This document shows, piece after piece, positions 1 to 7,293 of a DNA stretch of 12,615 nucleotides. This DNA is from Zoogloea sp. (lineage in GTDB: Bacteria; Pseudomonadota; Gammaproteobacteria; Burkholderiales; Rhodocyclaceae). A program made the translations under genes and the position numbers. Where the stretch lies: positions 1 through 12,615 of the forward strand of contig JAEUNV010000077.1 in NCBI GenBank assembly GCA_016790385.1. The letters run 5' to 3'. The notes under the pieces are model-generated. The model ran no database searches. It saw nothing but the letters and a program-made list of their open reading frames with translations, and had not been told where the DNA came from. The number at the start of each line of letters is the position of its first letter. Within the stretch, counting starts at the first letter, position 1.

Positions 1-1116
1 GGTGGCGACGACTTCTTCCAGGTGCTCCCGATAGCTGCGCAGCTCGGCGTCCGCCAGGGTCCGGTCGGTCACGTCATCCAGAACGGCGATGCTCACCCCC
101 GCCGATACGATGCCGCCGATCTCCACGAACTTGGTGGTGCCATCCCGGCACTGGACCCGGTACGGCAGGGCACGGATGGCGCGATGCGCCACCTGGGCAT
201 CGGCTCTCTCCTGGCGCCAGGTGGCGATGACCTCCTTCCGATACTCAGGGTCGGGATAGGCCAGCTTGTACCAGCTTGCCGAATCGGGAATGTCGTTCAG
301 GGAGTAGCCGAAGGTCGCCACAAAGCGCTCATTGACGTACAGATTGGTTTCGTTTTCGTCATAGAGAATCAGGGGAATGGGCAGCAGGCGGATGACCGTC
401 TTGAAATGCTCAGAGGACTTCATCAGCTCGACGTTGCGCTGGCCCAGCTGGCGCAGCAGGGTATCGATGGATGCGGTGAGCCGGTTCAACTCGCCAAGGA
501 GCTCAAGCTGGCTGAATTCCGGCGTGGCGATCCTTCCGAGGGCGACTTCGCCGGCGTAGCGCTCCACCTGGCGCAGGGGCTTGATCACCAGGTGCAACAA
601 GGAGAGGTAAAGCGCAACGCTGATGAGCAGGTCGAAAAGCAGGGCAAGGACGATGAGGAAGATCAGCGCCTGCTGAAGATCGGCTTCAACTTTGGCCGAA
701 GTGGCATATAGCGTGAGAATGCCCACGGGTTGATCGGCATAGCGAATGGGGCGGTGCCGCACCAGCGCGCCGGCGATGGGGGGAGGCGTGGTGGCGCTGA
801 AACCCTGGCCGTCCGCGTTGCGCCCGAGGGTGAACTGCCGATTGCCCACGTCCACCGCGATGCCGGCGTAGCGGGGATCTTTCATCAGGCTTTCCATGAC
901 TTTCTGGATCTGGGAGAACTCCAGGTTCCAGATCGCCGGGGTGAGCGCAATGCTCAGCCGCTCCACTTCCAGATCAACCGCCTCATGGAATTCGTTCCAC
1001 TTTTGTGCGCTGTAGGAGCGATAGGCAATGGTGCCGCCAATGGCGAGGGCGGCCGAAACAATGATCACGATGATGCCGATCACCACGGTCGCCAGGGAGA
1101 GCTGGCTCCGTCTCAC
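1..1116 (-). CDS. Membrane sensor with HAMP-like and PAS domains, C-terminus missing (probable histidine kinase or diguanylate cyclase)
   Basis: The frame is open from a GTG at 1116 to the left edge, giving 372 residues without a stop, so the output domain lies outside the window. Residues about 8-31 form a first membrane helix (rich in I, V, A), about 33-150 an extracytoplasmic sensing region, and about 152-178 a second helix. A HAMP-like linker follows (KPLRQVERYAGEVA and onwards). A PAS domain spans about 233-350, with NERFVATFGYS and a terminal VLDDVTDR that is typical of PAS ends. The last residues (AELRSYREHLEEVVAT) start a coiled helix like those preceding a kinase or GGDEF domain. The frame is closed by a stop upstream and holds no ATG, so GTG 1116 is chosen, with GGGAAAGG about 9 bases before it. 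TTG 1122 is an alternative. Ligand and output are unknown. Confidence 0.85.
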   Translation of the reverse strand, partial: MRRSQLSLATVVIGIIVIIVSAALAIGGTIAYRSYSAQKWNEFHEAVDLEVERLSIALTPAIWNLEFSQIQKVMESLMKDPRYAGIAVDVGNRQFTLGRNADGQGFSATTPPPIAGALVRHRPIRYADQPVGILTLYATSAKVEADLQQALIFLIVLALLFDLLISVALYLSLLHLVIKPLRQVERYAGEVALGRIATPEFSQLELLGELNRLTASIDTLLRQLGQRNVELMKSSEHFKTVIRLLPIPLILYDENETNLYVNERFVATFGYSLNDIPDSASWYKLAYPDPEYRKEVIATWRQERADAQVAHRAIRALPYRVQCRDGTTKFVEIGGIVSAGVSIAVLDDVTDRTLADAELRSYREHLEEVVAT

Positions 1117-1275
1117 GGGCAAGCGCCTTTCCCCGTCGTCGACAGAACCCCGCCCCGCGGGGCACGGAACAGATCGGCGAGTGGAGGATGAGACGGCATG
1201 GGCTCTCCGGCGGTTAACTCACCCATTCTAGGTCAAAGACCGCTTGAGAGTCAGGGTTAAAGGCCCGGGTTCAAG
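1117..1275. other. Intergenic region between esterase and sensor genes
   Basis: This 159-bp stretch follows the esterase stop and precedes the sensor start; both genes read on the minus strand. It holds a short palindrome, GGTC-AAA-GACC, at 1231-1241, but no T-tract hairpin and no convincing promoter hexamer pair. I see no gene in it. Confidence 0.4.
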
Positions 1276-2286
1276 TCAGCGCGCCGCCGCTTCAAAGAAC
1301 GCCCAGATTACGTCGCTTGCATCAATGGCCTGGGAGGCCGGCGCCTTGCCACGACGCGCCCGCTCGGCACCGGGCCAGGCGTGGCCGCCCTCTTCCGTTA
1401 CGCAGAGTTGCAGCCGCGTGCCGTCTGCACAGCCGGCATAGGCTTCGCAATACGCTCCCGGCGTCTCGAGGACGCGCCGGGGTGCCGGCTGGCAGTGGTT
1501 ACGCTCCGCCCAGCGGGACATGGTGTCGGGCACCGAGACGAAGTCGAAGACCTTCGCCGGATCGCGGAAAGCGTCCTTGCCGGCCCCGCCGCTAAAGAGC
1601 ACATGGGTATCGTCTCTGGCGTGGATGTGCAACACCGACACCGGGCGGGAGGGCTTGCAAGCGGTCGTGGCGTCGGTGCCGGCCACCGACGCCACTGCCC
1701 GGACGAGGTCGGCGGCATCGCAGGCCAGGCGGTGGCTCAGCATGCCGCCGTTGGACATGCCGGTGGCAAAGATGCGGGTCGGGTCGATGGCCTGCTTGCG
1801 GCACACGTCGGCCACCAGGGCACGCACGAAGCCCACGTCATCGATGTTCCTGTCACGGGCATCGCCGCAGCACTGGCCGGCATTCCAGGTGGCAAAACGT
1901 CCGCCGGGCAGCCTGCTGTAACCATTGGGAAAGACCACCGCAAAACCTTCCCTGTCGGCCTTGCCGACCCAGCCGTAGCGGGCGTCGTCGGCCATGAACG
2001 CGGCGTGCCCGCCACCGCCATGGAGGGCGATGACCAGGGGCAGGGCTTTGCCCGGGTCGCGGTGGGCGGGGATGTGGAGCAGGTACTTCCGCGTCAGCCC
2101 GCCGTGGTTCAGGCTGTACTCGGTGGTCCCGGCCGCGGGGGTGTCGGACGCAGCCTCACGGCGCTGCTCGATGCGCTCCCGCAACCGCTCGCGCAGGCCG
2201 GGCCGGGCCGCGTCCTGGGCGATGACGGCCGTGCTGGCCAGGATCAGGATGGTCGCCTGGACGACCCGGTGACGGACGGAGTTCAT
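1276..2286 (-). CDS. Secreted LpqC / PHB-depolymerase-type esterase (alpha/beta hydrolase)
   Basis: This 336-residue protein belongs to the polyhydroxybutyrate depolymerase/feruloyl esterase-like family (LpqC type). It begins with a signal peptide (short basic N-terminus, then ATILILASTAVIA, cleavage near AQDA). The alpha/beta-hydrolase features are in order: oxyanion-hole segment IALHGGGG, the family signature WNAGQCCGDARDRNIDDV with a vicinal Cys pair, the nucleophile elbow GMSNGG with Ser178, the acid HARDDTHV with probable Asp226, and the base GGHAWPGA with His302. The catalytic triad is therefore complete. The ATG at 2286 is preferred over GTG 2292 because AGAGGG sits five bases before it. 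It probably hydrolyses an ester in the periplasm or outside the cell. The substrate (short PHB oligomer, feruloyl or other ester) cannot be told. It lies 103 bp downstream of the araC-type gene on the same strand, so a link to the neighbouring catabolic genes is possible but unproven. Confidence 0.85.
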   Translation of the reverse strand: MNSVRHRVVQATILILASTAVIAQDAARPGLRERLRERIEQRREAASDTPAAGTTEYSLNHGGLTRKYLLHIPAHRDPGKALPLVIALHGGGGHAAFMADDARYGWVGKADREGFAVVFPNGYSRLPGGRFATWNAGQCCGDARDRNIDDVGFVRALVADVCRKQAIDPTRIFATGMSNGGMLSHRLACDAADLVRAVASVAGTDATTACKPSRPVSVLHIHARDDTHVLFSGGAGKDAFRDPAKVFDFVSVPDTMSRWAERNHCQPAPRRVLETPGAYCEAYAGCADGTRLQLCVTEEGGHAWPGAERARRGKAPASQAIDASDVIWAFFEAAAR

Positions 2287-2389
2287 GGGCACCCTCTACT
2301 TGATGCTTGTGGCAGGGATTTGAGTGAGTATCACCGGTATCACGCCATGAACATAATGAAGTGGAGGCCCGCGGGATGATCTGCCCCTT

Positions 2390-3400
2390 TCAGCGCATTG
2401 AACTGCGTAGCAGCGCTGACGGGTATTCGCCAAAGCGCTCCCGGAAGCGGGCAGCAAAGGCGCCCAGATTGGCGTAGCCCCACTGCTCGGCGATGGACGC
2501 CACCGTGGCCCCCTCGGGCGCGGCGATCAAGGCCCGCCGAACCCCATCGAGGCGCACCTCACGCAGGAAGGCCATGGGCGTTGTGCGGCGAAAGTGACGG
2601 AAGGCCGAGGACAAGCCCCGCACACTGACGCCCACCGCCTGGGCGACTTCGCCCACCGTCGGCGCTTGCCGGGCGTTCTCACGCATGTAGTGTTCGGCCT
2701 GCCGCACCTGTCGTGGCGCTGGCGTGGAAGGATGCGGTTGCACACCCGCCCGGGCGCTCCACTCCATCAGCATGTGCATCCCCAGCATCTCCTCGAGATG
2801 CCGCCCCAGGGGGCCTTCCGCCACCTGGCGGGGAAACTCGGCCACACAGCGGCAGCAGTATTCGAGCAGGGCATTCCAGGCCGACGCCCGGCCACCGATG
2901 GCGAGCTTGGTGGTCCACAGGCGCGCATCGGCAGGGTGACCGGCCCAGCGCAGGTAGAGCCGCTCCAGGCAGTCATGGGGAAAGGTGACATTCACCTGGA
3001 GGTGATCCTCGTTGAAGGACGCCTGATAGTCGGTACGGCTGGTATCCACCAGAAAGCTCTCACCCACCCCCGTCTCCACCGCCGTGCGCGCCGAGCTCCA
3101 GTGCCGGGCCGCACCCCGGATGGTGGTGAGCACCATGCCCACGCCCGCCTGCTGGAAGAAGTCGGACAGATGCACCGGTATGCCATAGGAAAACCGGCTC
3201 AGAGTCATCTGGCCGACGGCCACCGCGTGCAAATCGGCTTCGGGAGCCAGGCAACGGGCCCCGGGGGCAACGTGGTAGGGCATATACACCCGCCGGGTAA
3301 AGACCTCCAACTCGTCAAAATCGCGGGTAACAATCAACCGATGCCTGTCGGTCATGACGCCGCCGGCATCCATGATCAAGGCACCGCTCAAGCTCTCCAT
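2390..3400 (-). CDS. AraC/XylS-family transcriptional activator
   Basis: This 336-residue regulator has an N-terminal ligand/dimerisation domain of the AraC-binding-like type found in XylS-like activators (about 20-210). A C-terminal double helix-turn-helix domain starts near residue 231. The first HTH lies around 248-271 (VGEVAQAVGVSVRGLSSAFRHF) and the second around 299-320 (VASIAEQWGYANLGAFAARF), followed by the usual RFGEYPSALLR ending. The start at 3400 is supported by GAGGAG ending about seven bases upstream, so the internal Met codons are not needed. It lies 61 bp downstream of the outer-membrane barrel gene on the same strand and is probably co-transcribed with it. By analogy with ChnR-type regulators next to Baeyer-Villiger monooxygenases, it is a good candidate activator of the divergent ketone-degradation operon and of its own operon. 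The effector is unknown. Confidence 0.88.
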   Translation of the reverse strand: MESLSGALIMDAGGVMTDRHRLIVTRDFDELEVFTRRVYMPYHVAPGARCLAPEADLHAVAVGQMTLSRFSYGIPVHLSDFFQQAGVGMVLTTIRGAARHWSSARTAVETGVGESFLVDTSRTDYQASFNEDHLQVNVTFPHDCLERLYLRWAGHPADARLWTTKLAIGGRASAWNALLEYCCRCVAEFPRQVAEGPLGRHLEEMLGMHMLMEWSARAGVQPHPSTPAPRQVRQAEHYMRENARQAPTVGEVAQAVGVSVRGLSSAFRHFRRTTPMAFLREVRLDGVRRALIAAPEGATVASIAEQWGYANLGAFAARFRERFGEYPSALLRSSMR

Positions 3401-3420
3401 GGCGCTCTCCTCGCGCTGGA

Positions 3421-3453
3421 CGGCCGGCCCCGACCGCAGGGCCGTGCCGGCCG
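3421..3453 (-). other. GC-rich hairpin between barrel and regulator genes
   Basis: CGGCCGGC (3421-3428) and GCCGGCCG (3446-3453) form a perfect 8-bp stem around a 17-base GC-rich loop. There is no T-tract on either strand, so it is not a standard intrinsic terminator. Lying between two co-directional genes, it could lower read-through into the regulator or protect the upstream message. Confidence 0.4.
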
Positions 3454-3461
3454 GAACCGTG

Positions 3462-4418
3462 TCAGAAGACGTTCAGCAGACGCAGATTGACGCGCACATC
3501 CTCACGCACGCCGTTGTCCACCGTGAGATCCTTGCCCAGGGTGCCCAGCACCTGCCAGCCTGGCGCAAGGAAATGCGACGCCCCGATTGATGCCCGGCTG
3601 CGACGCTGGCGGTCGTTCTGCGCCACCCCGTCCACTTCGGTCTCCCCCCCGCTGAGCTGGGACAGGCTGACGCTGAACGCTGTGGCCGGAGAAAGGTGAT
3701 AGCGCAGATGTGACTGAAGATCCCAGCTGCGCCGCTGACTCAAGGTCTGGCTGCCGGGCCCGAAATCCCGGTTGTCCCCGTAGAACTGCACGTCCCCCAC
3801 CAGATCGAGGGTAAATGACTCCCCGAGGGGCAGCACACCCGCCGCCTGGAGCGCGAACTTCCAGCGATTTTCCCCAAAGGGGTTGAGGGTGCGATGGCGG
3901 TCGTACTGCCCGGTGGGCAGCCACAACCAGGGCGTCACCCCCAGTACGCGCCGACGCTCATCCTTGTAGAGAAACACGGTACTGGCCAGGATCAGGTCAC
4001 CCACACCATTGCGCACGCTGGCGCCCCCGAGATCGCCGGCCGTCTGGACGGACCCGAAGGGCAGCAGGAACTGGGGCGCAACGGTGATCCCGCCAATGTC
4101 CACGTACTTGACCGCCCTCAGAATTCCCACCTGGGCGCGCACGCCCGCATTGTCGGAAACCCTGTGCCCCCCGGCATAAAGGGTGTCACCACTTGAATAC
4201 TGGTAGTAGAGCAGGCCGAGCCGGGTGCCGGCCGGCACGTAGTCGTAGTCTCCGGCATCCACGCTTACGGCACACGCTTGTTGTGATGCAAACGTGACTG
4301 CTACTGCGGCCAACATGTGTGCAACAGGCCTTCCACCTGGCCGTCTGCCCGCACGGCGGTTTTGGGGGCCGGTGTCCGGGCATTTGCGGGCAAGTGCCTG
4401 CATTGATTGTCCAATCAT
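3462..4418 (-). CDS. Outer-membrane beta-barrel of the 'MetA-pathway of phenol degradation' transporter-like family
   Basis: This 318-residue protein resembles the Phenol_MetA_deg family, outer-membrane barrels found beside aromatic and hydrocarbon degradation operons and thought to admit hydrophobic substrates. The N-terminus has an extended basic region, then a hydrophobic stretch at about 35-45 (MLAAVAVTFAS) with a likely cleavage after ACA at residue 50. The mature part is a run of alternating polar/hydrophobic strands (LGLLYYQYSSGD, VAPQFLLPFG, FLYKDERRRVLGVTPWLWLPTGQYD, FTLDLVGDVQFYG). It ends in the C-terminal Phe (LRLLNVF) expected of an outer-membrane protein. ATG 4418 is chosen over an upstream start at 4514 because AAGGAG sits 8 bases before it and homology-like sequence begins later. 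Divergent from the BVMO operon, it probably brings in that pathway's substrate; this role is inference. Confidence 0.8.
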   Translation of the reverse strand: MIGQSMQALARKCPDTGPQNRRAGRRPGGRPVAHMLAAVAVTFASQQACAVSVDAGDYDYVPAGTRLGLLYYQYSSGDTLYAGGHRVSDNAGVRAQVGILRAVKYVDIGGITVAPQFLLPFGSVQTAGDLGGASVRNGVGDLILASTVFLYKDERRRVLGVTPWLWLPTGQYDRHRTLNPFGENRWKFALQAAGVLPLGESFTLDLVGDVQFYGDNRDFGPGSQTLSQRRSWDLQSHLRYHLSPATAFSVSLSQLSGGETEVDGVAQNDRQRRSRASIGASHFLAPGWQVLGTLGKDLTVDNGVREDVRVNLRLLNVF

Positions 4419-4801
4419 CAAAGGTCTCCTTTGGGTGGGGCCGCGCATTCGGTCTGATGCGCTCGAACGCCCGGCGGCAAATCTGCCGTGAATAGCCCGG
4501 AATGCCGGTTCCAAACCGGCAGCGACCTGTCCCGAAACGGCATTTTTCTATTCCCCCAATCGGGCCAGTGCCTTGACCGAATGGAAATTTAGTTGATGGC
4601 CGAATGGCGCCCCAAAAAAGGAATGGCGCTTTCACGGTTCATTCAAAAGAACGCCAAGGATCGACAAGATGCACCGTCGGCTCCACCCCTAAATTCTTTC
4701 GCAACACGACCCCAGTGCCTCGACCGAGACACCGGCCCGTGCCAACACAGACGCCCCGGCCAAGGGGCAACCCCACCGCACAAGAATGTGAAGGAGACGA
4801 T
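4419..4801. promoter_or_regulatory. Divergent control region between the barrel/regulator unit and the BVMO operon
   Basis: This 383-bp stretch has no credible gene. It contains two sets of short repeats: CGGCA-type elements phased at 21-bp steps on the left (4475-4542), and three GAATGG repeats in the middle (4579-4629). TTGACC at 4573-4578 looks like a -35 box but has no matching -10 at 16-18 bp, which would fit an activator-dependent promoter. Candidate ribosome-binding sites end both sides: AAGGAG before 4418 on the minus strand and AAGGAG before 4802 on the plus strand. The part from about 4630 to 4790 shows nothing I can name and may be a long leader of the BVMO message. Confidence 0.6.
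4503..4542. promoter_or_regulatory. Candidate AraC/XylS operator: inverted repeat plus 21-bp direct repeat
   Basis: TGCCGGTT (4503-4510) and AACCGGCA (4514-4521) are a perfect 8-bp inverted repeat with a 3-base spacer. The right half, CCAAACCGGCA at 4511-4521, recurs as CCGAAACGGCA at 4532-4542, matching 9 of 11 bases exactly 21 bp away. XylS-type activators are known to bind two direct half-sites with this two-helical-turn spacing. Read on the minus strand, both repeats begin TGCCG and lie about 85-125 bases before the barrel gene start. Assignment to the adjacent AraC-type regulator is inference. Confidence 0.45.
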
Positions 4802-6445
4802 ATGAGCACCACACAAAGTCAGAACGCAGCCAAGCAGACCGCAGCAACGGATTTCGATGCCCTCGTGATCGGTGCTGGCGTTGCCGGCCTCTACCAGTTG
4901 CACCGCCTGCGGGAGCTGGGAATGAAGGTGCGGGCCTTCGAAACCGGCACCGGCGTGGGCGGCACCTGGTACTGGAACCGCTATCCCGGCGCGCGCTTCG
5001 ACTCCCAGGCCGAGATCTACCAGTACTGGTTCTCCGAGGAACTGTACAAATCCTGGCAGCCGTCGGAGCGCTTTCCGGCCCAGCCCGAAACCGAGCGCTG
5101 GCTCAATCACGTGGCCGACAAGCTCGATCTGAGAAAGGACATCCAATTCAACACCCGGATCACCTCGGCTCACTATGACGAGCAGGCCGACCTGTGGCGG
5201 GTCACTACTGCGGACGGTGAGCAGCTGACAACCCAGTTCTTGATCGCCTGCTGCGGCATGCTGTCCGCCCCCATCGTGGAACGCTTCCCCGGACAGGCTT
5301 CATTCAAGGGCGAGCTCTACATCACCGGCCTGTGGCCCAAGGAACCGGTGGATCTGAAGGGCAAGCGGGTTGCCGTGGTCGGCACCGGCGCCACCGGCAT
5401 CCAGGTGATCCAGACCATCGCACCCGACGTCGGCTCCATGAAGATCTTCGTGCGCACGCCCCAGTACGTCATCCCCATGCACAACCCCAAGTACTCGCCG
5501 GAGGACTGGGAGAAGTGGGGCTCGCGCTTCCACGAGCTGAAGAAGCGGGTCCGCTCGACGTTTGCCGGCTTCGACTACGACTTCGACGCCGGCCCCTGGG
5601 CCGAGAAGACGCCGGAAGAGCGTACCGAAGTGCTGGAGCGCCTGTGGAACGACGGCTCCCTGGCCCTGTGGCTCGCCTCCTTCCCCGAGATGTTCGTGGA
5701 TGAGGAGGTCAGCGAGGAGGTGTCGAAGTTCGTCCGAGCCAAGATGCGTGAGCGCCTGCAGAACCGGAAAGACCTGTGTGATCTGCTGATCCCCACGGAG
5801 TACGGCTTCGGTACACACCGCGTGCCCCTGGAGAACAAGTACCTGGAGGTGTACCTGCAACCCAACGTTGAGGCCGTGGATTGCAGCACCGTGCCCATCG
5901 AGCGGGTCGTTCCCGAAGGCCTGCAAACCGCCGACGGCAAGGTGCACGAAGTGGACGTGATCATCCTCGCCCTGGGCTTCGATGCTGGCTCCGGTGCCCT
6001 CACCCGCATCGACTTCCGCGGCCGTGACGGCCGCTCCCTCAAGGACCAATGGAGCCAGGAGATCCGCACCGCCATGGGCCTGCAGGTGCATGGCTATCCC
6101 AACCTGTTCACCACCGGCGCGCCGCTGGCCCCGTCAGCAGCCCTGTGCAACATGACCACTTGCCTGCAACAACAGGTGGACTGGATCACCGACTGCATCA
6201 TCTACGCCCGCAAGCATGGCAAGAAGGTGATTGAAGCCACCAAGGAATTCGAGGACAACTGGGTGCAGCACCACGACGAAACCGCCGCCAAGACCCTCGT
6301 TGTCAAGACCGACTCCTGGTACATGGGCTCCAACGTGGACGGCAAACCCCGCCGCCTGCTCTCGTACATCGGAGGTGTGGGCAACTACAACAGCCAATGC
6401 GACGACCTGGCCAGCAAGGGCTACCCCGGCTTCGCCATGCGCTGA
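4802..6445 (+). CDS. Type I Baeyer-Villiger monooxygenase (FAD/NADPH), atypical fingerprint
   Basis: This 547-residue flavoprotein should insert oxygen next to a ketone carbonyl, giving an ester or lactone, using FAD and NADPH in the cytoplasm. The FAD site is GAGVAG (24-29). The second BVMO motif GGTWYWNRYPGARFD spans 53-67, with Asp67. The NADPH-site Rossmann motif GTGATG is at 194-199. The catalytic Arg is probably Arg340, in GTHRVPLE. The C-terminus matches phenylacetone/cyclohexanone monooxygenases to the end (YIGGVGNYN...KGYPGF), so the gene is full length. The oddity is the fingerprint FxGxxxHxxxWP, which reads FKGELYITGLWP (168-179) with Ile174 in place of the His. ATG 4802 has GAAGGAG a few bases before it. 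The frame stays open upstream to 4604, but that extension looks non-coding. It is the first gene of a three-gene operon, 17 bp ahead of the dehydrogenase. The substrate is unknown; a cyclic, aromatic or methyl ketone is plausible. Confidence 0.9.
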   Translation: MSTTQSQNAAKQTAATDFDALVIGAGVAGLYQLHRLRELGMKVRAFETGTGVGGTWYWNRYPGARFDSQAEIYQYWFSEELYKSWQPSERFPAQPETERWLNHVADKLDLRKDIQFNTRITSAHYDEQADLWRVTTADGEQLTTQFLIACCGMLSAPIVERFPGQASFKGELYITGLWPKEPVDLKGKRVAVVGTGATGIQVIQTIAPDVGSMKIFVRTPQYVIPMHNPKYSPEDWEKWGSRFHELKKRVRSTFAGFDYDFDAGPWAEKTPEERTEVLERLWNDGSLALWLASFPEMFVDEEVSEEVSKFVRAKMRERLQNRKDLCDLLIPTEYGFGTHRVPLENKYLEVYLQPNVEAVDCSTVPIERVVPEGLQTADGKVHEVDVIILALGFDAGSGALTRIDFRGRDGRSLKDQWSQEIRTAMGLQVHGYPNLFTTGAPLAPSAALCNMTTCLQQQVDWITDCIIYARKHGKKVIEATKEFEDNWVQHHDETAAKTLVVKTDSWYMGSNVDGKPRRLLSYIGGVGNYNSQCDDLASKGYPGFAMR

Positions 6446-6462
6446 ACAGAAAGGAGAGCACC

Positions 6463-7230
6463 ATGAATCGACTTTCCGGAAAGACCGCCGTCATCACCGG
6501 CGGCAGCAGCGGCCTTGGCCTGGCCATCACCCGGCGCATGGCCGAAGAAGGAGCAGCGGTTGTCATTCTCGACCGTGACAATCAGGGTCAGGTGGTGGCG
6601 GATAACATCTGTGGCGCCGGCGGCAAGGCGCTTTTCATACAGGGCGACGTGACCGACGAAGAGCGGGTCAGTGAGGCCATGCGGGCCACCGCCGCCCACT
6701 TCGGGCGTATCGACGTGCTGGTCAATAACGCCGGTATCGAGGGGGAGAACACGCCCACCGACCAGCTCAGCCTGGCCGAATGGAACCGGGTGATGGCCGT
6801 GGATGTGACCGCGGTCTTCCTGTGCACCAAGCACGTGATTCCCCATCTGCGGAAGGCCGGCAGCGGCTCGATCATCAACATCTCGTCGATCTACGGGATC
6901 GTCGGTGGAGGCGACATTCCGCCCTATCACGCCGCCAAGGGTGCAGTGCGGACCATGACCAAGAACGACGCTCTGCTCTATGCCAGCGAGCGCATCCGCG
7001 TAAATTCGATTCACCCCGGCTTCGTGTTCACCCCGCTGGTAGACCGCTACGTCCACGACAACGGGCTGGCCCACGACGCCGCCAAAGCCCATCTGGATGC
7101 CCTGCATCCCCTGGGCGGCACCGGCACTCCCGACGACATCGCCTGGGGCGCCGTGTATCTGGCCTCGGACGAAGCACGCTGGGTGACCGGCGCCGAGCTG
7201 GTCATCGACGGCGGTTACACCGCCCGCTGA
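6463..7230 (+). CDS. Short-chain dehydrogenase/reductase, probably NAD-dependent alcohol dehydrogenase
   Basis: This 255-residue classical SDR has the full Rossmann core: TGGSSGLG at 12-19 for the cofactor and NNAG at 88-91. Asp37 at the end of the second strand (VILDRD) points to NAD(H) rather than NADP(H). The catalytic residues are Ser142 (NISS), Tyr155 and Lys159 (YHAAK). The C-terminus is the typical VTGAELVIDGGYTAR. The position usually held by the tetrad Asn carries Asp114 (AVDVTAVF). The start at 6463 is preceded by AAGGAGAG, and only 17 bp separate it from the BVMO stop, so they are co-transcribed. In this setting it most likely oxidises a secondary alcohol to the ketone used by the BVMO, as the cyclohexanol dehydrogenase does in chn clusters. 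It could instead act on the hydroxy acid released later. The role is inferred from neighbours. Confidence 0.88.
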   Translation: MNRLSGKTAVITGGSSGLGLAITRRMAEEGAAVVILDRDNQGQVVADNICGAGGKALFIQGDVTDEERVSEAMRATAAHFGRIDVLVNNAGIEGENTPTDQLSLAEWNRVMAVDVTAVFLCTKHVIPHLRKAGSGSIINISSIYGIVGGGDIPPYHAAKGAVRTMTKNDALLYASERIRVNSIHPGFVFTPLVDRYVHDNGLAHDAAKAHLDALHPLGGTGTPDDIAWGAVYLASDEARWVTGAELVIDGGYTAR

Positions 7231-7244
7231 GCATCCCCACCCCA

Positions 7245-7272
7245 GGGCTGGCCGTCACCGGACGGCCAGCCC
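7245..7272 (+). other. Strong intra-operon RNA hairpin
   Basis: GGGCTGGCCGTC (7245-7256) and GACGGCCAGCCC (7261-7272) form a perfect 12-bp GC-rich stem with a 4-base loop ACCG. It lies in the 63-bp gap between the SDR stop and the hydrolase start. No T-run follows, so it is not a standard terminator. It may act as a message-stabilising or processing stem that sets the level of the third gene. Confidence 0.65.
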
Positions 7273-7293
7273 ACCCCCGGAGGAGACACAAGA

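Noticed and set aside
1231..1241. GGTC-AAA-GACC hairpin downstream of the esterase as a terminator
   Set aside because: Only four base pairs with no T-tract, too weak to call a terminator.
1381..2379. 332-codon plus-strand frame opposite the esterase
   Set aside because: The minus-strand frame has signal peptide, catalytic triad and family signature; this one has no recognisable feature.
4573..4601. TTGACC as -35 of a complete sigma70 promoter for the BVMO operon
   Set aside because: No hexamer resembling TATAAT occurs at 16-18 bp; left as part of a possible activator-dependent promoter only.
4604..4801. Upstream 66-residue extension of the BVMO reading frame
   Set aside because: No ribosome-binding site precedes it, the extension is low-complexity Pro/Arg/Thr-rich, and the strong AAGGAG with family-like N-terminus points to ATG 4802.
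4593..4805. 70-codon open frame whose stop overlaps the BVMO start (ATGA)
   Set aside because: It looks like a coupled leader gene, but it starts with TTG without a ribosome-binding site and its codon third positions are not GC-rich as in the neighbours. It is probably chance.
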